Positions 17,716 to 26,647 of a stretch of 64,000 bases of DNA are shown in pieces. The stretch spans positions 4,015,001-4,079,000 of the forward strand of contig CP054184.1 in the NCBI GenBank assembly GCA_015709715.1. Reading direction: 5' to 3'. This DNA comes from Nitrospira sp. (GTDB lineage: Bacteria; Nitrospirota; Nitrospiria; Nitrospirales; Nitrospiraceae). Each line of letters begins with the position of its first letter. Positions within the stretch are counted from its first letter, which is position 1. The notes beneath the pieces are model-generated. The model saw nothing but the letters and a program-made list of their open reading frames with translations. It made no database searches and had not been told where the DNA came from. A program made the position numbers and the translations under genes.

Positions 17716-17991
17716 TCAGCCTCGCAGCGTGAACTTGATCTGCGCGATGTCGGGCCGCGGTGTGCCGTTGATGAGGATGTGGAGGTCACGCAGTTCTTTC
17801 AATTTCGCCAGCGTGCCGAGGTTGGCCTTGAAGTTAGCCACGCCCGTCTGCACAGTGCCGATCACGATTTCCGGATGCGGCGTGCCGACTTCGTGCCAAT
17901 CGATCACCTTCACGCCTTTCAGCCGTTTCTTGATCGCGCTTGCCGCAGTGCTGAGCTTCACGGACCCACGTCCGCTCGGTTGTTTTGCCAT
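17716..17991 (-). CDS. 91-residue protein upstream of the radical SAM gene
   Basis: The ATG at 17991 is chosen because an AAGGAGG site lies seven bases upstream (18000-18006); a longer open frame reaching 18237 lacks such a site. The product is basic at the N-terminus (KKRLKGVKV), then mixed strand and helix. Two similar motifs, GTPHPEI at residues 36-42 and GTPRPDI at 76-82, lie exactly 40 residues apart, suggesting an internal duplication. There is no Cys and no signal peptide. I do not recognise a family. It is encoded just before the radical SAM enzyme and is a candidate substrate or partner of it. It could equally be a regulatory or adaptor protein. Confidence 0.75.
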   Translation of the reverse strand: MAKQPSGRGSVKLSTAASAIKKRLKGVKVIDWHEVGTPHPEIVIGTVQTGVANFKANLGTLAKLKELRDLHILINGTPRPDIAQIKFTLRG

Positions 17992-18152
17992 CGGAGACCT
18001 CCTTTTGGGTTGTGATGGTTGTGCTCGTGACCGAGCACGTCGTGACTTGATGGGCGCACCATACAACTTCTTACCTAAAACGACAAGCGAATCTCTCAGC
18101 CGGCGGAGAACGAACCATTCACGCCAAGGGCTGGTCCCGTCGTGCGTCTGCT

Positions 18153-19001
18153 CTAGGGGCGCTCTCGCACCCAGGCGCGTTTGGCCGCCAGTGCCTCGTT
18201 GTCGGAACTGCCTGTGGGGAAGAGGGCCGTCTCCCATGTGCCGTACATGGGATTAGGAATGAGAAACCACGAGACGCCCCAGCGGGCACGATGGTGCTGC
18301 GCCAGCGCCATGCGTGCTTCCGGTGTGTCTTGGGCTCCGACAACGAAATCTCTCAAATCGTCGCCGATCAGCAACAGAATGCGGTAACGCTCTGCGAGGT
18401 AACGGCGCCGACTCGATTTGTCCGACGGCCAATCGAAGGGCGCTTCTCCCTCTGAAAGGACCGCGTCAGGCTCCGTCGATAAGGTCAGTCCGAGACGTTC
18501 CAAGTTGCGACGTGTCAGCGCTTCGTGTTTGGCGCGACGATTCGTGATGAAGAAGACCGCGATGCCTCGACGCTGCGCCTCGGTAATGAACTCGAGTGAT
18601 CCAGGAAGGGCGCGGGCGTCTGCTTCATTCACCCATTCTTCCCAGCGACTGGACGTAAACCTGGTGCCGTCTTTGATCAGCCGTCCGTCGAAGGGCTGGT
18701 TATCGAGGACGGTTTCATCCAGGTCGAGCACGACAGCGGGCGGCAGGTCTTGGAAGTTTCCCTCTTGTTCCAGCGCCGCTGTCCAGGCCTTGTCACCGAG
18801 CGCCAGGTCCAGTGCTGCTGTGGCCTGCCGGTAGGTGAGGGTAGTCAGGGTGCGGTATTCCGCAGAGGTCTGCATCCAGAGCAGGGCATTCAAAACTTCG
18901 TGGGTCTCACGTCGCTCTGCACAAGCTGTGCAGGCCGTGAGTATACACAGAGCTGCCAGGACTCGCCGGAGGATGGAGGAAGAGGCTGCACCGCTGATCA
19001 T
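18153..19001 (-). CDS. HAD-type acid phosphatase, lipoprotein e(P4) family
   Basis: 282 residues. The N-terminus has basic residues, a hydrophobic run and Cys positions at LTACTAC, consistent with a lipoprotein signal. The catalytic HAD motif is VVLDLDETVLDN, with the DxDxT nucleophile pair. FFITNRRAKHEALTRRNLER is the second motif region, and LLIGDDLRDF gives the acidic metal-binding residues near the C-terminus. Class B-like enzymes of this family release phosphate from nucleotides such as NMN in the periplasm or outer membrane. The gene stands alone between YchF and the 91-residue protein, same strand as both. Confidence 0.88.
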   Translation of the reverse strand: MISGAASSSILRRVLAALCILTACTACAERRETHEVLNALLWMQTSAEYRTLTTLTYRQATAALDLALGDKAWTAALEQEGNFQDLPPAVVLDLDETVLDNQPFDGRLIKDGTRFTSSRWEEWVNEADARALPGSLEFITEAQRRGIAVFFITNRRAKHEALTRRNLERLGLTLSTEPDAVLSEGEAPFDWPSDKSSRRRYLAERYRILLLIGDDLRDFVVGAQDTPEARMALAQHHRARWGVSWFLIPNPMYGTWETALFPTGSSDNEALAAKRAWVRERP

Positions 19002-19027
19002 GTCGACCGACTGGCGTGGCTCGCTAT

Positions 19028-20119
19028 CTAGACGTTGAACCGGAAATGCATCACATCTCCGTCCTGGACGACGTAGTCCTTGCCTTCGAGTCGCATCTTG
19101 CCCTTCTCGCGCGCACCGGCTTCTCCTTTAGAGGCGATGAAGTCGTCGTAGGAGATCACTTCCGCGCGAATGAAGCCCTTCTCGAAGTCTCCGTGGATCA
19201 CGCCGGCCGCCTGCGGGGCTGTATCGCCGATGTGAATCGTCCAGGCACGGACTTCCTTCACGCCGGCGGTGAAGTAGGTTTGTAGGCCCAAGAGTTGATA
19301 GGCCGCGCGGATCAGGCGGTTCAGGCCTGGCTCGCTCAATCCGATGTCGGCCAGAAACTCTTTCTTCTCCTCGTCGGACAACCCCGCGATTTCCGCCTCC
19401 AACGCAGCGCAGATCGGCACGACCGGCGCCCCTTCACGAGCTGCGAACTCCTCGACGCGGGTCAGGAGGGGATTGTCCGTGAAACCCCGCTCCGCGACGT
19501 TTGCGACGTACATGACCGGTTTCAGCGTGAGTAGGCAGAGCGGCTTGAGAAGAGTGAGTTGGGCCGCATCCAGCTTCAAGGTCCTAGCCGGCGTACCTTC
19601 GTTCAAGCAGGCTGCAACTTGTACCAGCAGGTCGCCCAGTTTACCGGCGTCCTTGTTCCCGGCCCGGACTAGCTTGACATTACGTTCCTGGGCCTTCTCC
19701 ACCGTGGCCAAATCCGCCAACGCCAATTCGGTGGTGATAGTCGTGATATCGGCGATCGGGTCGACCTTGCCCGCCACGTGCACCACGTTGTCGTCCTCGA
19801 AGCAGCGCACGACGTTGACGATCCCATCAGTCTCTCGAATGTTGGCGAGGAACTGATTGCCAAGACCTTCCCCCTTGGAGGCGCCGGCCACCAGGCCGGC
19901 GATGTCGACGAATTCTGTGGTGGCGTATTGGATTCGCTGCGGTTTCACGATGTCGGCCAGGACCTGCAGGCGTGCGTCCGGTACTTCCACGATGCCGATG
20001 TTGGGTTCGATGGTGCAAAAGGGATAGTTTTCAGCCGCGATGCCTGATTTCGTCAGTGCATTGAAGAGAGTCGATTTGCCGACGTTGGGCAAACCGACGA
20101 TGCCGCATTTCATGCTCAT
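19028..20119 (-). CDS. ychF: Redox-regulated ATPase YchF (Obg-like)
   Basis: 363 residues, the usual YchF length. The start is the ATG at 20119 ([20 protein letters not shown]), preceded by an AAGGATG site; the frame open further upstream to 20215 is not needed. P-loop GLPNVGKST, the switch [20 protein letters not shown] and the NxxE-type NVAERGF specificity loop are present. The C-terminal TGS-like domain ends with [20 protein letters not shown] and VMHFRFNV, characteristic of YchF. This ATPase binds ribosomes and has been linked to stress and translation control. It is a single gene here, not in an obvious operon. Confidence 0.97.
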   Translation of the reverse strand: MSMKCGIVGLPNVGKSTLFNALTKSGIAAENYPFCTIEPNIGIVEVPDARLQVLADIVKPQRIQYATTEFVDIAGLVAGASKGEGLGNQFLANIRETDGIVNVVRCFEDDNVVHVAGKVDPIADITTITTELALADLATVEKAQERNVKLVRAGNKDAGKLGDLLVQVAACLNEGTPARTLKLDAAQLTLLKPLCLLTLKPVMYVANVAERGFTDNPLLTRVEEFAAREGAPVVPICAALEAEIAGLSDEEKKEFLADIGLSEPGLNRLIRAAYQLLGLQTYFTAGVKEVRAWTIHIGDTAPQAAGVIHGDFEKGFIRAEVISYDDFIASKGEAGAREKGKMRLEGKDYVVQDGDVMHFRFNV

Positions 20120-20170
20120 GACACATCCTTCGTCGTTGTAATAGTGTGTTGTGAAGGCCGGCGATTCCCA

Positions 20171-20201
20171 CAAGCCTTTGAGGCTTGAAAGGGATTGAAA
20201 C
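20171..20201 (-). other. Isolated hairpin ending in a GATTGAAAC-like sequence
   Basis: The stretch contains a perfect 6-base inverted repeat (caagcc / ggcttg, loop tttga), then aaagggattgaaac. It lies in the leader upstream of ychF. The layout looks like a CRISPR repeat, but only one copy exists, so no array is called. It could be a short regulatory hairpin in the transcript of either strand. Confidence 0.35.
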
Positions 20202-20284
20202 CGTGGCGCGCGCATTGTACGGGGTTAGGGCCGGCCAGGTCCACACCCCAATACAGTGAGGCTGAGAGATGGGGAAGAGTGTTT

Positions 20285-20321
20285 GGAAAAGGTGCGCGCC
20301 CGCTGCCCGGCGCGGGCGCGC
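20285..20321 (-). terminator. Rho-independent terminator downstream of the DUF5989-type gene
   Basis: A ten-base GC-only stem, 20294-20303 with 20312-20321, and an eight-base loop. On the minus strand it is followed after three bases by TTTT (20287-20290 on the plus strand). It lies ten bases past the stop codon of the 59-residue gene, so it ends that short transcript before ychF. Confidence 0.8.
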
Positions 20322-20330
20322 GTCTCGTGC

Positions 20331-20510
20331 TTAGAACACGGAATAGATCGCCGGTGCCAGCACGCTACCTTCGAGGAAGAAGGCCAGGGCGCTCAGTGCC
20401 AGCAGGACAAAAATGAGGGGAGCCAGCCAGTACGATCGTGTCTCCTTCACATAGGCCACCAATTCCCCGACTAAGCTGGAATAGTCCTTCACTCTCGTAG
20501 CTGTATTCAT
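20331..20510 (-). CDS. DUF5989-type small single-pass membrane protein
   Basis: 59 residues from the ATG at 20510 to the TAA at 20331-20333. A strong AAGGAGGAAG ribosome binding site lies just upstream at 20511-20520. The N-terminal half is polar (SLVGELVAYVKETRSYW), followed by one transmembrane stretch (LAPLIFVLLALSALAFFL) and a GSVLAPAIYSVF tail. That order, including the WxLxP entry and the SxxAPxIY end, matches the small DUF5989 family. Family function is not established. It is followed by its own terminator, so it is transcribed as a short unit. It is below the usual size cut-off for gene calling. Confidence 0.82.
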   Translation of the reverse strand: MNTATRVKDYSSLVGELVAYVKETRSYWLAPLIFVLLALSALAFFLEGSVLAPAIYSVF

Positions 20511-20552
20511 ACTTCCTCCTTCTTAGGTTTCATGCCGACCGAGAAGCACCGT

Positions 20553-21836
20553 TCACCCCTGTGAGGGAAGCGACACCGTCGGCGCCGGCTGCTTCACTAC
20601 TGCCCGCCACTGCTGTACTCGTAGGCAACATTCCCTGAAGACGATGAACGAGATGATCGCGCCCGGATAGAACCAGAACCCTCCGAATCGGGATGTAATG
20701 CCGCCACAGATCAAGGCGACAAGCAGGGAGAGGAAGTCAGCGGTAGGCCCGAGCGGTTCGAAGACCTGCATGTGCTTGGCATTGGTGAGCAGCCCATCTT
20801 TTCTTACCACCTCGAGTTGCCAAGGGCGTTTTTCATAGGGCTTCAATCGATCGGTCTGAGGAACCGCCGGCGCGGCCGTATCTGCTAGGACCTCGTCGTC
20901 GCAGGCGTCGATGCAGGCGTAACACTTGATGCACTCCCGGTTGATAACCTTCCCGTCGAAATGAAAGATTTCGCGGCTGACGTCGATGCCTTGCGGGCAG
21001 GCATTGCTGCAACCCCGACAACCGGTGCATTGCGCCACCCGCGTGATTTTCTTCTGCACGGGAGAAATGTTCATGAGCGGAACCATCATCGTGGCATAGG
21101 GGCAGAGGATTCGGCAGAAGGCTCCCTGCCCGTAGCGAAGATTCAACACAATGCTCATGGTGAATTGGATAAACAGCGCGAGGCCGAAGGCGAGGAGAAA
21201 ATCGTTCCAAGTGGGTTTGATGTCGAAATTAAAAAACGCCGACTTGGCGAAGGCCTTGCCTTCATACCCGGGCAGGTCCGCCATGGGCACCGGCGCCGTC
21301 ATGTCCACTTTCGGCGAGAACCCGACGTTGTGGATCAAAATGATGACGGGTAACAGCAAGACGAACAACGCGCCGATCCGCAGCAGCCATCGATGTGGCG
21401 TGTTGACCAGCACATTCTTTTCACGGAGGGCAAGATAGCGACGTACCTTGAGTTTACGCAGGGTCCAGTCGGCGAACTCGATCGCCCCGCGCATGTGGCA
21501 GACCCAACCGCAGAATCCTCGGCCCCAGATGAGGATGGAAGCAAGGATCAGAATGACCATGACCGAGGCGGCATTGATGGTTCCCTTGGCGAGCGACGGG
21601 ACCCCCATCATCGCGGTCTTCCCCCACAGTTCCCAGCCGAAAACGTGCCAGGAAATCAGGTGAAAGGCGATGTACGCATGGACGGCCGCCAAGGTGATCA
21701 TGCGGTACTTGTAGCGCTTGGTGGCGGGGATGGTGGCAGACACCACATGACTTTTGCAGGTTGGTGGGGTAGGGGTCTGTCGGCTGTCGATCGTGATGAG
21801 TTGAGGTTGCGGCGGAGGCGAGATGCTACAGCTCAT
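20553..21836 (-). CDS. NapH/CcoG-like membrane polyferredoxin
   Basis: 427 residues. Several hydrophobic segments lie at about residues 47-70, 88-108, 150-172 and 210-235, and again near the C-terminus. Redox motifs are a membrane-proximal GRGFCGWVCHMRGAIEF, a second CRILCPYATMM, and two ferredoxin clusters CTGCRGCSNACPQGID and CIKCYACIDACDDEV. Proteins of this layout (NapH, NosR C-terminus, CcoG) pass electrons from quinol to periplasmic or copper-related targets. The specific partner is not visible here, as no nap, nos or cco genes flank it. The next gene upstream is a persulfide dioxygenase, separated by 182 bases. Confidence 0.87.
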   Translation of the reverse strand: MSCSISPPPQPQLITIDSRQTPTPPTCKSHVVSATIPATKRYKYRMITLAAVHAYIAFHLISWHVFGWELWGKTAMMGVPSLAKGTINAASVMVILILASILIWGRGFCGWVCHMRGAIEFADWTLRKLKVRRYLALREKNVLVNTPHRWLLRIGALFVLLLPVIILIHNVGFSPKVDMTAPVPMADLPGYEGKAFAKSAFFNFDIKPTWNDFLLAFGLALFIQFTMSIVLNLRYGQGAFCRILCPYATMMVPLMNISPVQKKITRVAQCTGCRGCSNACPQGIDVSREIFHFDGKVINRECIKCYACIDACDDEVLADTAAPAVPQTDRLKPYEKRPWQLEVVRKDGLLTNAKHMQVFEPLGPTADFLSLLVALICGGITSRFGGFWFYPGAIISFIVFRECCLRVQQWRAVVKQPAPTVSLPSQG

Positions 21837-22018
21837 CGTATATGGCTCCCGGCGAGGGGATTGTTTTGCCTGACAAGGGCAAGGATAGGTGGGGAGCGGC
21901 TAATGCGCCATTCCTCTTAAGGCGGATCAGGACACGGCGAGAGCCTGGGGCTCGTGATCGGCTCATCAGTCGGTCCGACGCAGCGCGTTGGCAGGAAACA
22001 CACCGTAATGTTTTGAGT

Positions 22019-22768
22019 TTACCGCTGTGGCTCGCCTGCTGGGCGGCCGGCCCGCATATTGGCGGGGATGGCGACATCGATTTTCGCCGGGAGCGGGGAA
22101 TGTCGCTTGTTCATCAGGTCGACGAAGGTAGCCTTGTCGATCGCCAGATTCAGGCGTTCGTTGAAACGTTTTTCCTCACCGATGGTGGACGATACTCGGC
22201 CATTATAGTCATGACCGGGGTAAACGATCGTGTCATCCGGCAGCGCGAAGAGTGTATGCCGAACGGACTTGAACAATTTTTCCGCCGAACCGCCCTGCAA
22301 GTCTGTCCTCCCGTTGCCACGAATAAAGAGGGTGTCGCCTGTAAAAACCGCACCTGGTAAGAGGTAACTGGCGCAGCCGTCCGTGTGGCCGGGGGTGGCG
22401 AGCGCTCTGAGTTCGCTCTTGCCGAACCGTAGCGTCTGACGATCCTGGAGAAACAGATCCGCTCCTGTCACGAGGCTTGCTGCGCCCGCTCCATAGACGA
22501 TCTGCGCCCCGGTGCGATCCTTAAGGAGCGAAGCTCCGGTGATGTGGTCGGCGTGGATATGTGTTTCCACGGCGTAGACCAGAGTCAGCCCTAATTCTTT
22601 GACGAGTCGCACGTCGCGCTCGACGTTTTCGATCACGGCATCGATGATGACGGCTTGCCCGGAACCGAGATCAGCGACGATGTAGCTCCGGCTTTCGGCC
22701 CGGTCGTCGACGTCTTGAACGTCGTTCACGTCCAGCAAGACCGTCACGCGATAGGTGTGGGTGTGCAT
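22019..22768 (-). CDS. Persulfide dioxygenase-like MBL-fold hydrolase (ETHE1 type)
   Basis: 249 residues. The metal-binding ETHIHADHITGA (HxHxDH), ATPGHTDGCASYLL and VYPGHDYNG motifs are those of ETHE1-type sulfur dioxygenases rather than glyoxalase II. A DLGSGQAVIIDAVIENVERD segment precedes the metal site, as is usual in this subgroup. The enzyme would oxidise glutathione persulfide or a similar low-molecular persulfide to sulfite, using one iron ion. There is no rhodanese fusion. It lies upstream of the polyferredoxin on the same strand and 13 bases after the DUF2959 gene, with which it probably forms a transcript. Confidence 0.9.
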   Translation of the reverse strand: MHTHTYRVTVLLDVNDVQDVDDRAESRSYIVADLGSGQAVIIDAVIENVERDVRLVKELGLTLVYAVETHIHADHITGASLLKDRTGAQIVYGAGAASLVTGADLFLQDRQTLRFGKSELRALATPGHTDGCASYLLPGAVFTGDTLFIRGNGRTDLQGGSAEKLFKSVRHTLFALPDDTIVYPGHDYNGRVSSTIGEEKRFNERLNLAIDKATFVDLMNKRHSPLPAKIDVAIPANMRAGRPAGEPQR

Positions 22769-22781
22769 TGCAGACAGCCCT

Positions 22782-23471
22782 CTATGCGTTGTCCTTTTCC
22801 ATCGAAGCGATGAAGGAGTCCGCTTCTTGAATGGAGGCGTTCAGGTCCTTGATCAATGAATCGATGTTGCCTTCTACCGTGACCAATTCGCTCTTGAGCG
22901 AGGCGATGGCCTGGGCGTTCAAGTTATGCTTCAAGAATAGGACATGGTCCTTGAGCTTCGCCAACACCGGATCCATTTTTGCTTCCGCTCGTTTCATGGC
23001 CTTGATCAACTGTGCGTATTGACTGCGCGTTTGGGTGAGCTGTTTCTGGCTCTTCTGGCGCAACGCGGCATTGGAGTACTGCTTCAGTTCGGCATTCCAT
23101 TCATCGAAGAGAGCGTCGGACACGTTTTCCACCGACGCGATGCGATCCCGCACGGCTTGCGCGCGTTTTTCGCTCCGTTCATATTCGTCGTTCAGCACAT
23201 CATACTTCTCCTGTAATTCGCCTCCCTGAATATTGAGGGTTTTGGTGAAGCGATCGAGCGCCGATTTGAATTGCTCTTTCGCATCCTGTTGGGCATCCCG
23301 GGCTTTCTTCACGTCGCTCACCATCAGGTCGCGCTTGTGATATCCGAGTTTTTCCATCGTTTCATAATAGGCGGTTTGGCAGCCGGATCCGGATAGGCCG
23401 ACGAGGGTGATGGCGCAGGTCAGCAAGAGCGAGAGGAAGCCACGGAAGCGGAGGAAATTCGAAAAGTTCAT
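22782..23471 (-). CDS. DUF2959 family coiled-coil lipoprotein
   Basis: 229 residues from the ATG at 23471, preceded by an AAGGATG site. A lipoprotein signal is visible: RGFLSLLLTCAITLVGLSGS followed by GCQTAYYE, with Cys as the probable lipidated residue near position 31. The mature part starts with YYETMEKLGYHKRDLMVSDV, the signature of the DUF2959 family. It then becomes a long charged helix with heptad features (RDAQQDAKEQFKSALDRFTK, FDEWNAELKQYSNAALRQKS). The function of the family is unknown. It is likely anchored in the outer membrane facing the periplasm. Followed by the persulfide dioxygenase gene on the same strand. Confidence 0.87.
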   Translation of the reverse strand: MNFSNFLRFRGFLSLLLTCAITLVGLSGSGCQTAYYETMEKLGYHKRDLMVSDVKKARDAQQDAKEQFKSALDRFTKTLNIQGGELQEKYDVLNDEYERSEKRAQAVRDRIASVENVSDALFDEWNAELKQYSNAALRQKSQKQLTQTRSQYAQLIKAMKRAEAKMDPVLAKLKDHVLFLKHNLNAQAIASLKSELVTVEGNIDSLIKDLNASIQEADSFIASMEKDNA

Positions 23472-23538
23472 GGTGCCATCCTTCTCAATAAATGTCGCGA
23501 TCCATTCAGGCAAAAGTTCCGGTACTGTAGCGTTCACC

Positions 23539-24546
23539 TCATGTGCTTGTCGATGAAAGAAGTTTTTCGGGGTGGCGAGGTGCCGCGCCCTTCGCCTGGC
23601 TACGGAACCGCGCTGGAGGCAAGCCGAAGGCGCGTTTGAAGGCCCGATTGAACGACGGTTCGGATTCATAGCCCACCTCGCCGGCCACCTCAGCCACGCT
23701 CCTCGACGTGGAGGCTAACGACTGGGCGGCCAGGTGCATGCGCCAGCGTGTGAGATAACCGATCGGAGTATCGGCCAGGTAATGCCGGAATCGCTCTGCA
23801 AGCACCGATCGCGACACTCCCACGGCCTCGGCCAGCATGGCAATGGTCCAGGGTTCCGCCGGTCGGCGGTGTAGCAAAGCCAGGGCGCGGCCCACCTCCG
23901 GATCGCGCAGGCCGGCCAGCCAACCGGTTTGCGTGGGCGGCAGTTGGGCGATGTACCGGCGTAAGGCTTCCACGAACAGCACTTCCGACAATTTGGCAAT
24001 GACTGCCGCCCCGCCGGGGCCTGAGGCCTCGGCATGGTCCACCGAATAACGAAGGGAGTGCTCTAGCCATTGTCCCGCGGCGCTGTCTCGAATATTGATC
24101 TTCACGATCGGGGGCAATCCGGCGAGGAACACCTGGCTGAGTTCTCGGTCACAGGCTAAATAGCCGCAAATGAGGCGGGTCAGCTCACCGCCCTTGACTC
24201 GGTTAGTCAAGATCCCGCCGTTCGCGACGAGGTGGCGAAATTGCGCTGCACTATCGAGCGGAGGCACCGGAGGACCATTGCCGAGGAGATGGGCGTCACC
24301 GTGGGGAAACATCACGATGTCTCCGGCGTCCAACGACAGCGGACGACCCTCCTGTTCGATGCGCGCGTAGGCGCATCCCTCCGTGACCAGATGAAAAATC
24401 ATCACGTGGGTGGCCTGAACCGAAAGATACGACGCCATGGTGCAGGAGTCGGGTTCTCGGGCACACCAGGGCGCGGAGAACTCACCGTTGAAGAAGACGG
24501 CGCCGTGCAGCTTCACAGCCTTGAGCACGTCGGACAACACGTCCAT
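23539..24546 (-). CDS. AraC family regulator with cupin-type N-terminal domain
   Basis: 335 residues from the ATG at 24546, with a GAGGAAA site upstream. Residues about 1-200 form the AraC cupin_6 domain (FFNGEFSAPWCAREP, ARIEQEGRPLSLDAGDIVMF), as in RclR-like regulators. The C-terminal HTH pair begins TIAMLAEAVGVSRSVLAERF and ends with SVAEVAGEVGYESEPSFNRA and FKRAFGLPPARFR. It is divergent from a pair of methyltransferase genes across a 176-base gap and is likely to control them or itself. Ligand unknown. Confidence 0.9.
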   Translation of the reverse strand: MDVLSDVLKAVKLHGAVFFNGEFSAPWCAREPDSCTMASYLSVQATHVMIFHLVTEGCAYARIEQEGRPLSLDAGDIVMFPHGDAHLLGNGPPVPPLDSAAQFRHLVANGGILTNRVKGGELTRLICGYLACDRELSQVFLAGLPPIVKINIRDSAAGQWLEHSLRYSVDHAEASGPGGAAVIAKLSEVLFVEALRRYIAQLPPTQTGWLAGLRDPEVGRALALLHRRPAEPWTIAMLAEAVGVSRSVLAERFRHYLADTPIGYLTRWRMHLAAQSLASTSRSVAEVAGEVGYESEPSFNRAFKRAFGLPPARFRSQAKGAAPRHPEKLLSSTST

Positions 24547-24722
24547 GATGATTTCCTCTTCCCGGATGGAGGCGCGTCGGCAAAGCCGGCCGGACGCTCG
24601 GCTAAGCGGACTGGAGCTTAGCACGCGGCTGATAAGAGAACCAGACGCACGGAGAAGATCCAGGCGCGCCGATCCCGTATGGTGTAGACCGACAGTTCAC
24701 CAGAACGACAAGGAGGCCGATC
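24547..24722. promoter_or_regulatory. Divergent intergenic region of the AraC regulator and methyltransferases
   Basis: A 176-base gap lies between the divergent starts at 24546 and 24723. It must hold the promoters for both directions and probably the AraC operator. I see no near-consensus -35/-10 pair and cannot place the operator. An AAGGAGG site at about 24710-24716 serves the first methyltransferase gene. Confidence 0.45.
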
Positions 24723-25544
24723 ATGACGACGAGTACGGCGACTATGCCAGGAGGGGATCTGAGGGCTCGACTCAAGGCAATGTGGATGGCAGGGGATTAC
24801 GATCGATTTTCGCGGTACCTGGAGGCGGGGGCGCGGGACTTCTATGAGCGGCTGGATTTGGCGCCGGGATGCCGCCTGTTGGATGTGGCCTGCGGGTCGG
24901 GGCAGTTGGCGCTGCTGGCCGCGCGCGACGGCGCGCAGGTCACCGGGGTGGACATTGCGGGCAATCTGGTGGCGCGAGCCAAGGAGCGGGCCCAGGCGGA
25001 AGGATTGTCCGCCCGGTTTGAAGAGGGCGATGCGGAAGCGCTGCCGTACGAAGCGGCGCGGTTCGACGTGGTGGTGAGCCTGATCGGCGCCATGTTTGCC
25101 CCACGACCGGAGGAGGTTGCGCAGGAATTGCTGCGAGTCTGTGCCCCCGGCGGCACCCTCGCCATGGGGAATTGGACGCCGCAAGGATTCGTGGGGCAGA
25201 TGTTCAAGGCCGTGGCCCGCTTCATCGCCCCGTCGGGGATGCCGTCGCCGGTCCTGTGGGGCGAGGAGTCCGTCGTACGTGAGCGGCTCGGCGGCGGGCT
25301 CTCGGAACTCCGGATGACGCGGCGTCCCTATCCGTTCAGTTTCCCATTTCCGCCGTCGGATGTCGTGGCGCTGTTTCGCGACACCTACGGCCCCATCAAT
25401 CGTGCCTTTGCCACACTCGATGAGGCGGAGGGGGCAAATCTCCAGGCTGAACTGGAAGCCCTCTGGACCCGTCACAACCAGGCCGGGCCGAAGGGTACGA
25501 CGGTCTATGCCGAATATCTGGACATCCTCGGGACCAGGGCCTGA
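24723..25544 (+). CDS. Class I SAM-dependent methyltransferase
   Basis: 273 residues, with an AAGGAGG ribosome binding site. Motif I is RLLDVACGSGQLALLAARDG, followed by TGVDIAGNLVARAKERAQAE (motif II) and EEGDAEALPYEAARFDVVVS, the Methyltransf_11/25 arrangement. The GGTLAMGNWTPQGFVGQMF segment is characteristic of a subset acting on small molecules. There is no extra N-terminal domain beyond about 50 residues. It is the first of a two-gene unit with a winged-helix methyltransferase 43 bases downstream. The divergent AraC gene suggests inducible control. The substrate is unknown. Confidence 0.87.
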   Translation: MTTSTATMPGGDLRARLKAMWMAGDYDRFSRYLEAGARDFYERLDLAPGCRLLDVACGSGQLALLAARDGAQVTGVDIAGNLVARAKERAQAEGLSARFEEGDAEALPYEAARFDVVVSLIGAMFAPRPEEVAQELLRVCAPGGTLAMGNWTPQGFVGQMFKAVARFIAPSGMPSPVLWGEESVVRERLGGGLSELRMTRRPYPFSFPFPPSDVVALFRDTYGPINRAFATLDEAEGANLQAELEALWTRHNQAGPKGTTVYAEYLDILGTRA

Positions 25545-25587
25545 ACGTGCACGACTCCCATCACCTTCAACCATAAGGAGAATCATC

Positions 25588-26640
25588 ATGACCATCGATC
25601 AAGACAAACTGAATGAGTTCTTGGGCAAGGCAGTGGCGGACATCGGTGCGGCATGGAGTGCCAACATGGTGCTGCTCGGGGACAAACTCGGGTTGTACAA
25701 GGCGATGGCCGGTGCCGGACCCGTCACCCCGGCGGAATTGGCCAGGCTCACCAATACGGCTGAACGATACATTCGCGAGTGGTTGGGTAATCAAGCCGCC
25801 GGTGGCTACGTCACCTACGATCCGGCTTCCGGGCGCTACGAGTTGCCTGCCGAGCAAGCCGCTGCCTTGGCCGATGAGTCGAGTCCCTGTTTCCTCCCCG
25901 GCGCGTTTCAAGGCATTGCCGCGGGCTTTGCCGCCAATCCAAGAATCGAACAGCGCTTTCGAACCGGCCAGGGCTTGGGATGGCACGAGCATGAGCCGGA
26001 ATTGTTCGTCGGCACCGAGCGGTTCTTCCGTGCCGGCTACGTAGGCAACCTGCTCAGCAGTTGGATTCCGGCGCTGGATGGAGTCGAGGCTAAGCTGAAG
26101 GATGGGGTGCGAGTGGCGGACGTGGGATGCGGGTTCGGTGCCTCTACGATCCTGATGGCCCAGGCCTTTCCGAACTCGACTTTCTTTGGATTCGACTACC
26201 ACGAACCGTCGATTCAAGCCGCAACAGAGCGCGCCGTGAAGGCAGGGGTGAAGAACGTGCGTTTTCAGGTCGCCTCTTCGACTGCGTATCAGGGATCGGG
26301 CTATGCGTTGGTTACCCACTTCGACTGTCTCCATGACATGGGTGATCCGGTGGGGGCGGCGAAGCAGGTGCGAAAGACGTTGGCGCCGGGCGGCACGTGG
26401 ATGGTCGTGGAGCCTTTCGCCGGAGATCGGGTGGAGGACAACCTGAATCTGGTGGGGCGGGTCTTCTACGCCGCTTCCACCATGGTCTGTGTGCCGGCCT
26501 CGCTGCATCAGCAGGGCCCGGCCTTGGGTGCGCAGGCCGGAGAGGCACGCTTGCGGGAAGTGATTCAGCAGGGGGGCTTCTCGCAGGTGCGCCGCGCGAC
26601 GCAAACGCCGTTCAACCTGGTGCTGGAAGCCAGGGGCTAG
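25588..26640 (+). CDS. SAM-dependent methyltransferase with N-terminal winged helix
   Basis: 350 residues from the ATG at 25588, with an AAGGAG site eight bases upstream; the frame is open further upstream but overlaps the preceding gene. Residues about 1-90 are a winged helix of the kind in Rv2258c-like enzymes: LARLTNTAERYIREWLGNQA and AGGYVTYDPASGRYELPAEQ. The catalytic domain has VADVGCGFGASTILMAQAFP, then FFGFDYHEPSIQAA and GGTWMVVEPFAGD. Proteins with this layout methylate small acceptors; the actual substrate cannot be read. It is probably co-transcribed with the methyltransferase upstream. Confidence 0.87.
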   Translation: MTIDQDKLNEFLGKAVADIGAAWSANMVLLGDKLGLYKAMAGAGPVTPAELARLTNTAERYIREWLGNQAAGGYVTYDPASGRYELPAEQAAALADESSPCFLPGAFQGIAAGFAANPRIEQRFRTGQGLGWHEHEPELFVGTERFFRAGYVGNLLSSWIPALDGVEAKLKDGVRVADVGCGFGASTILMAQAFPNSTFFGFDYHEPSIQAATERAVKAGVKNVRFQVASSTAYQGSGYALVTHFDCLHDMGDPVGAAKQVRKTLAPGGTWMVVEPFAGDRVEDNLNLVGRVFYAASTMVCVPASLHQQGPALGAQAGEARLREVIQQGGFSQVRRATQTPFNLVLEARG

Positions 26641-26647
26641 GCGCCTA

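Noticed and set aside
20171-20201. CRISPR-like repeat ending GATTGAAAC
   Set aside because: Only one copy is seen in the window, without spacers or cas genes. Kept only as a hairpin feature.
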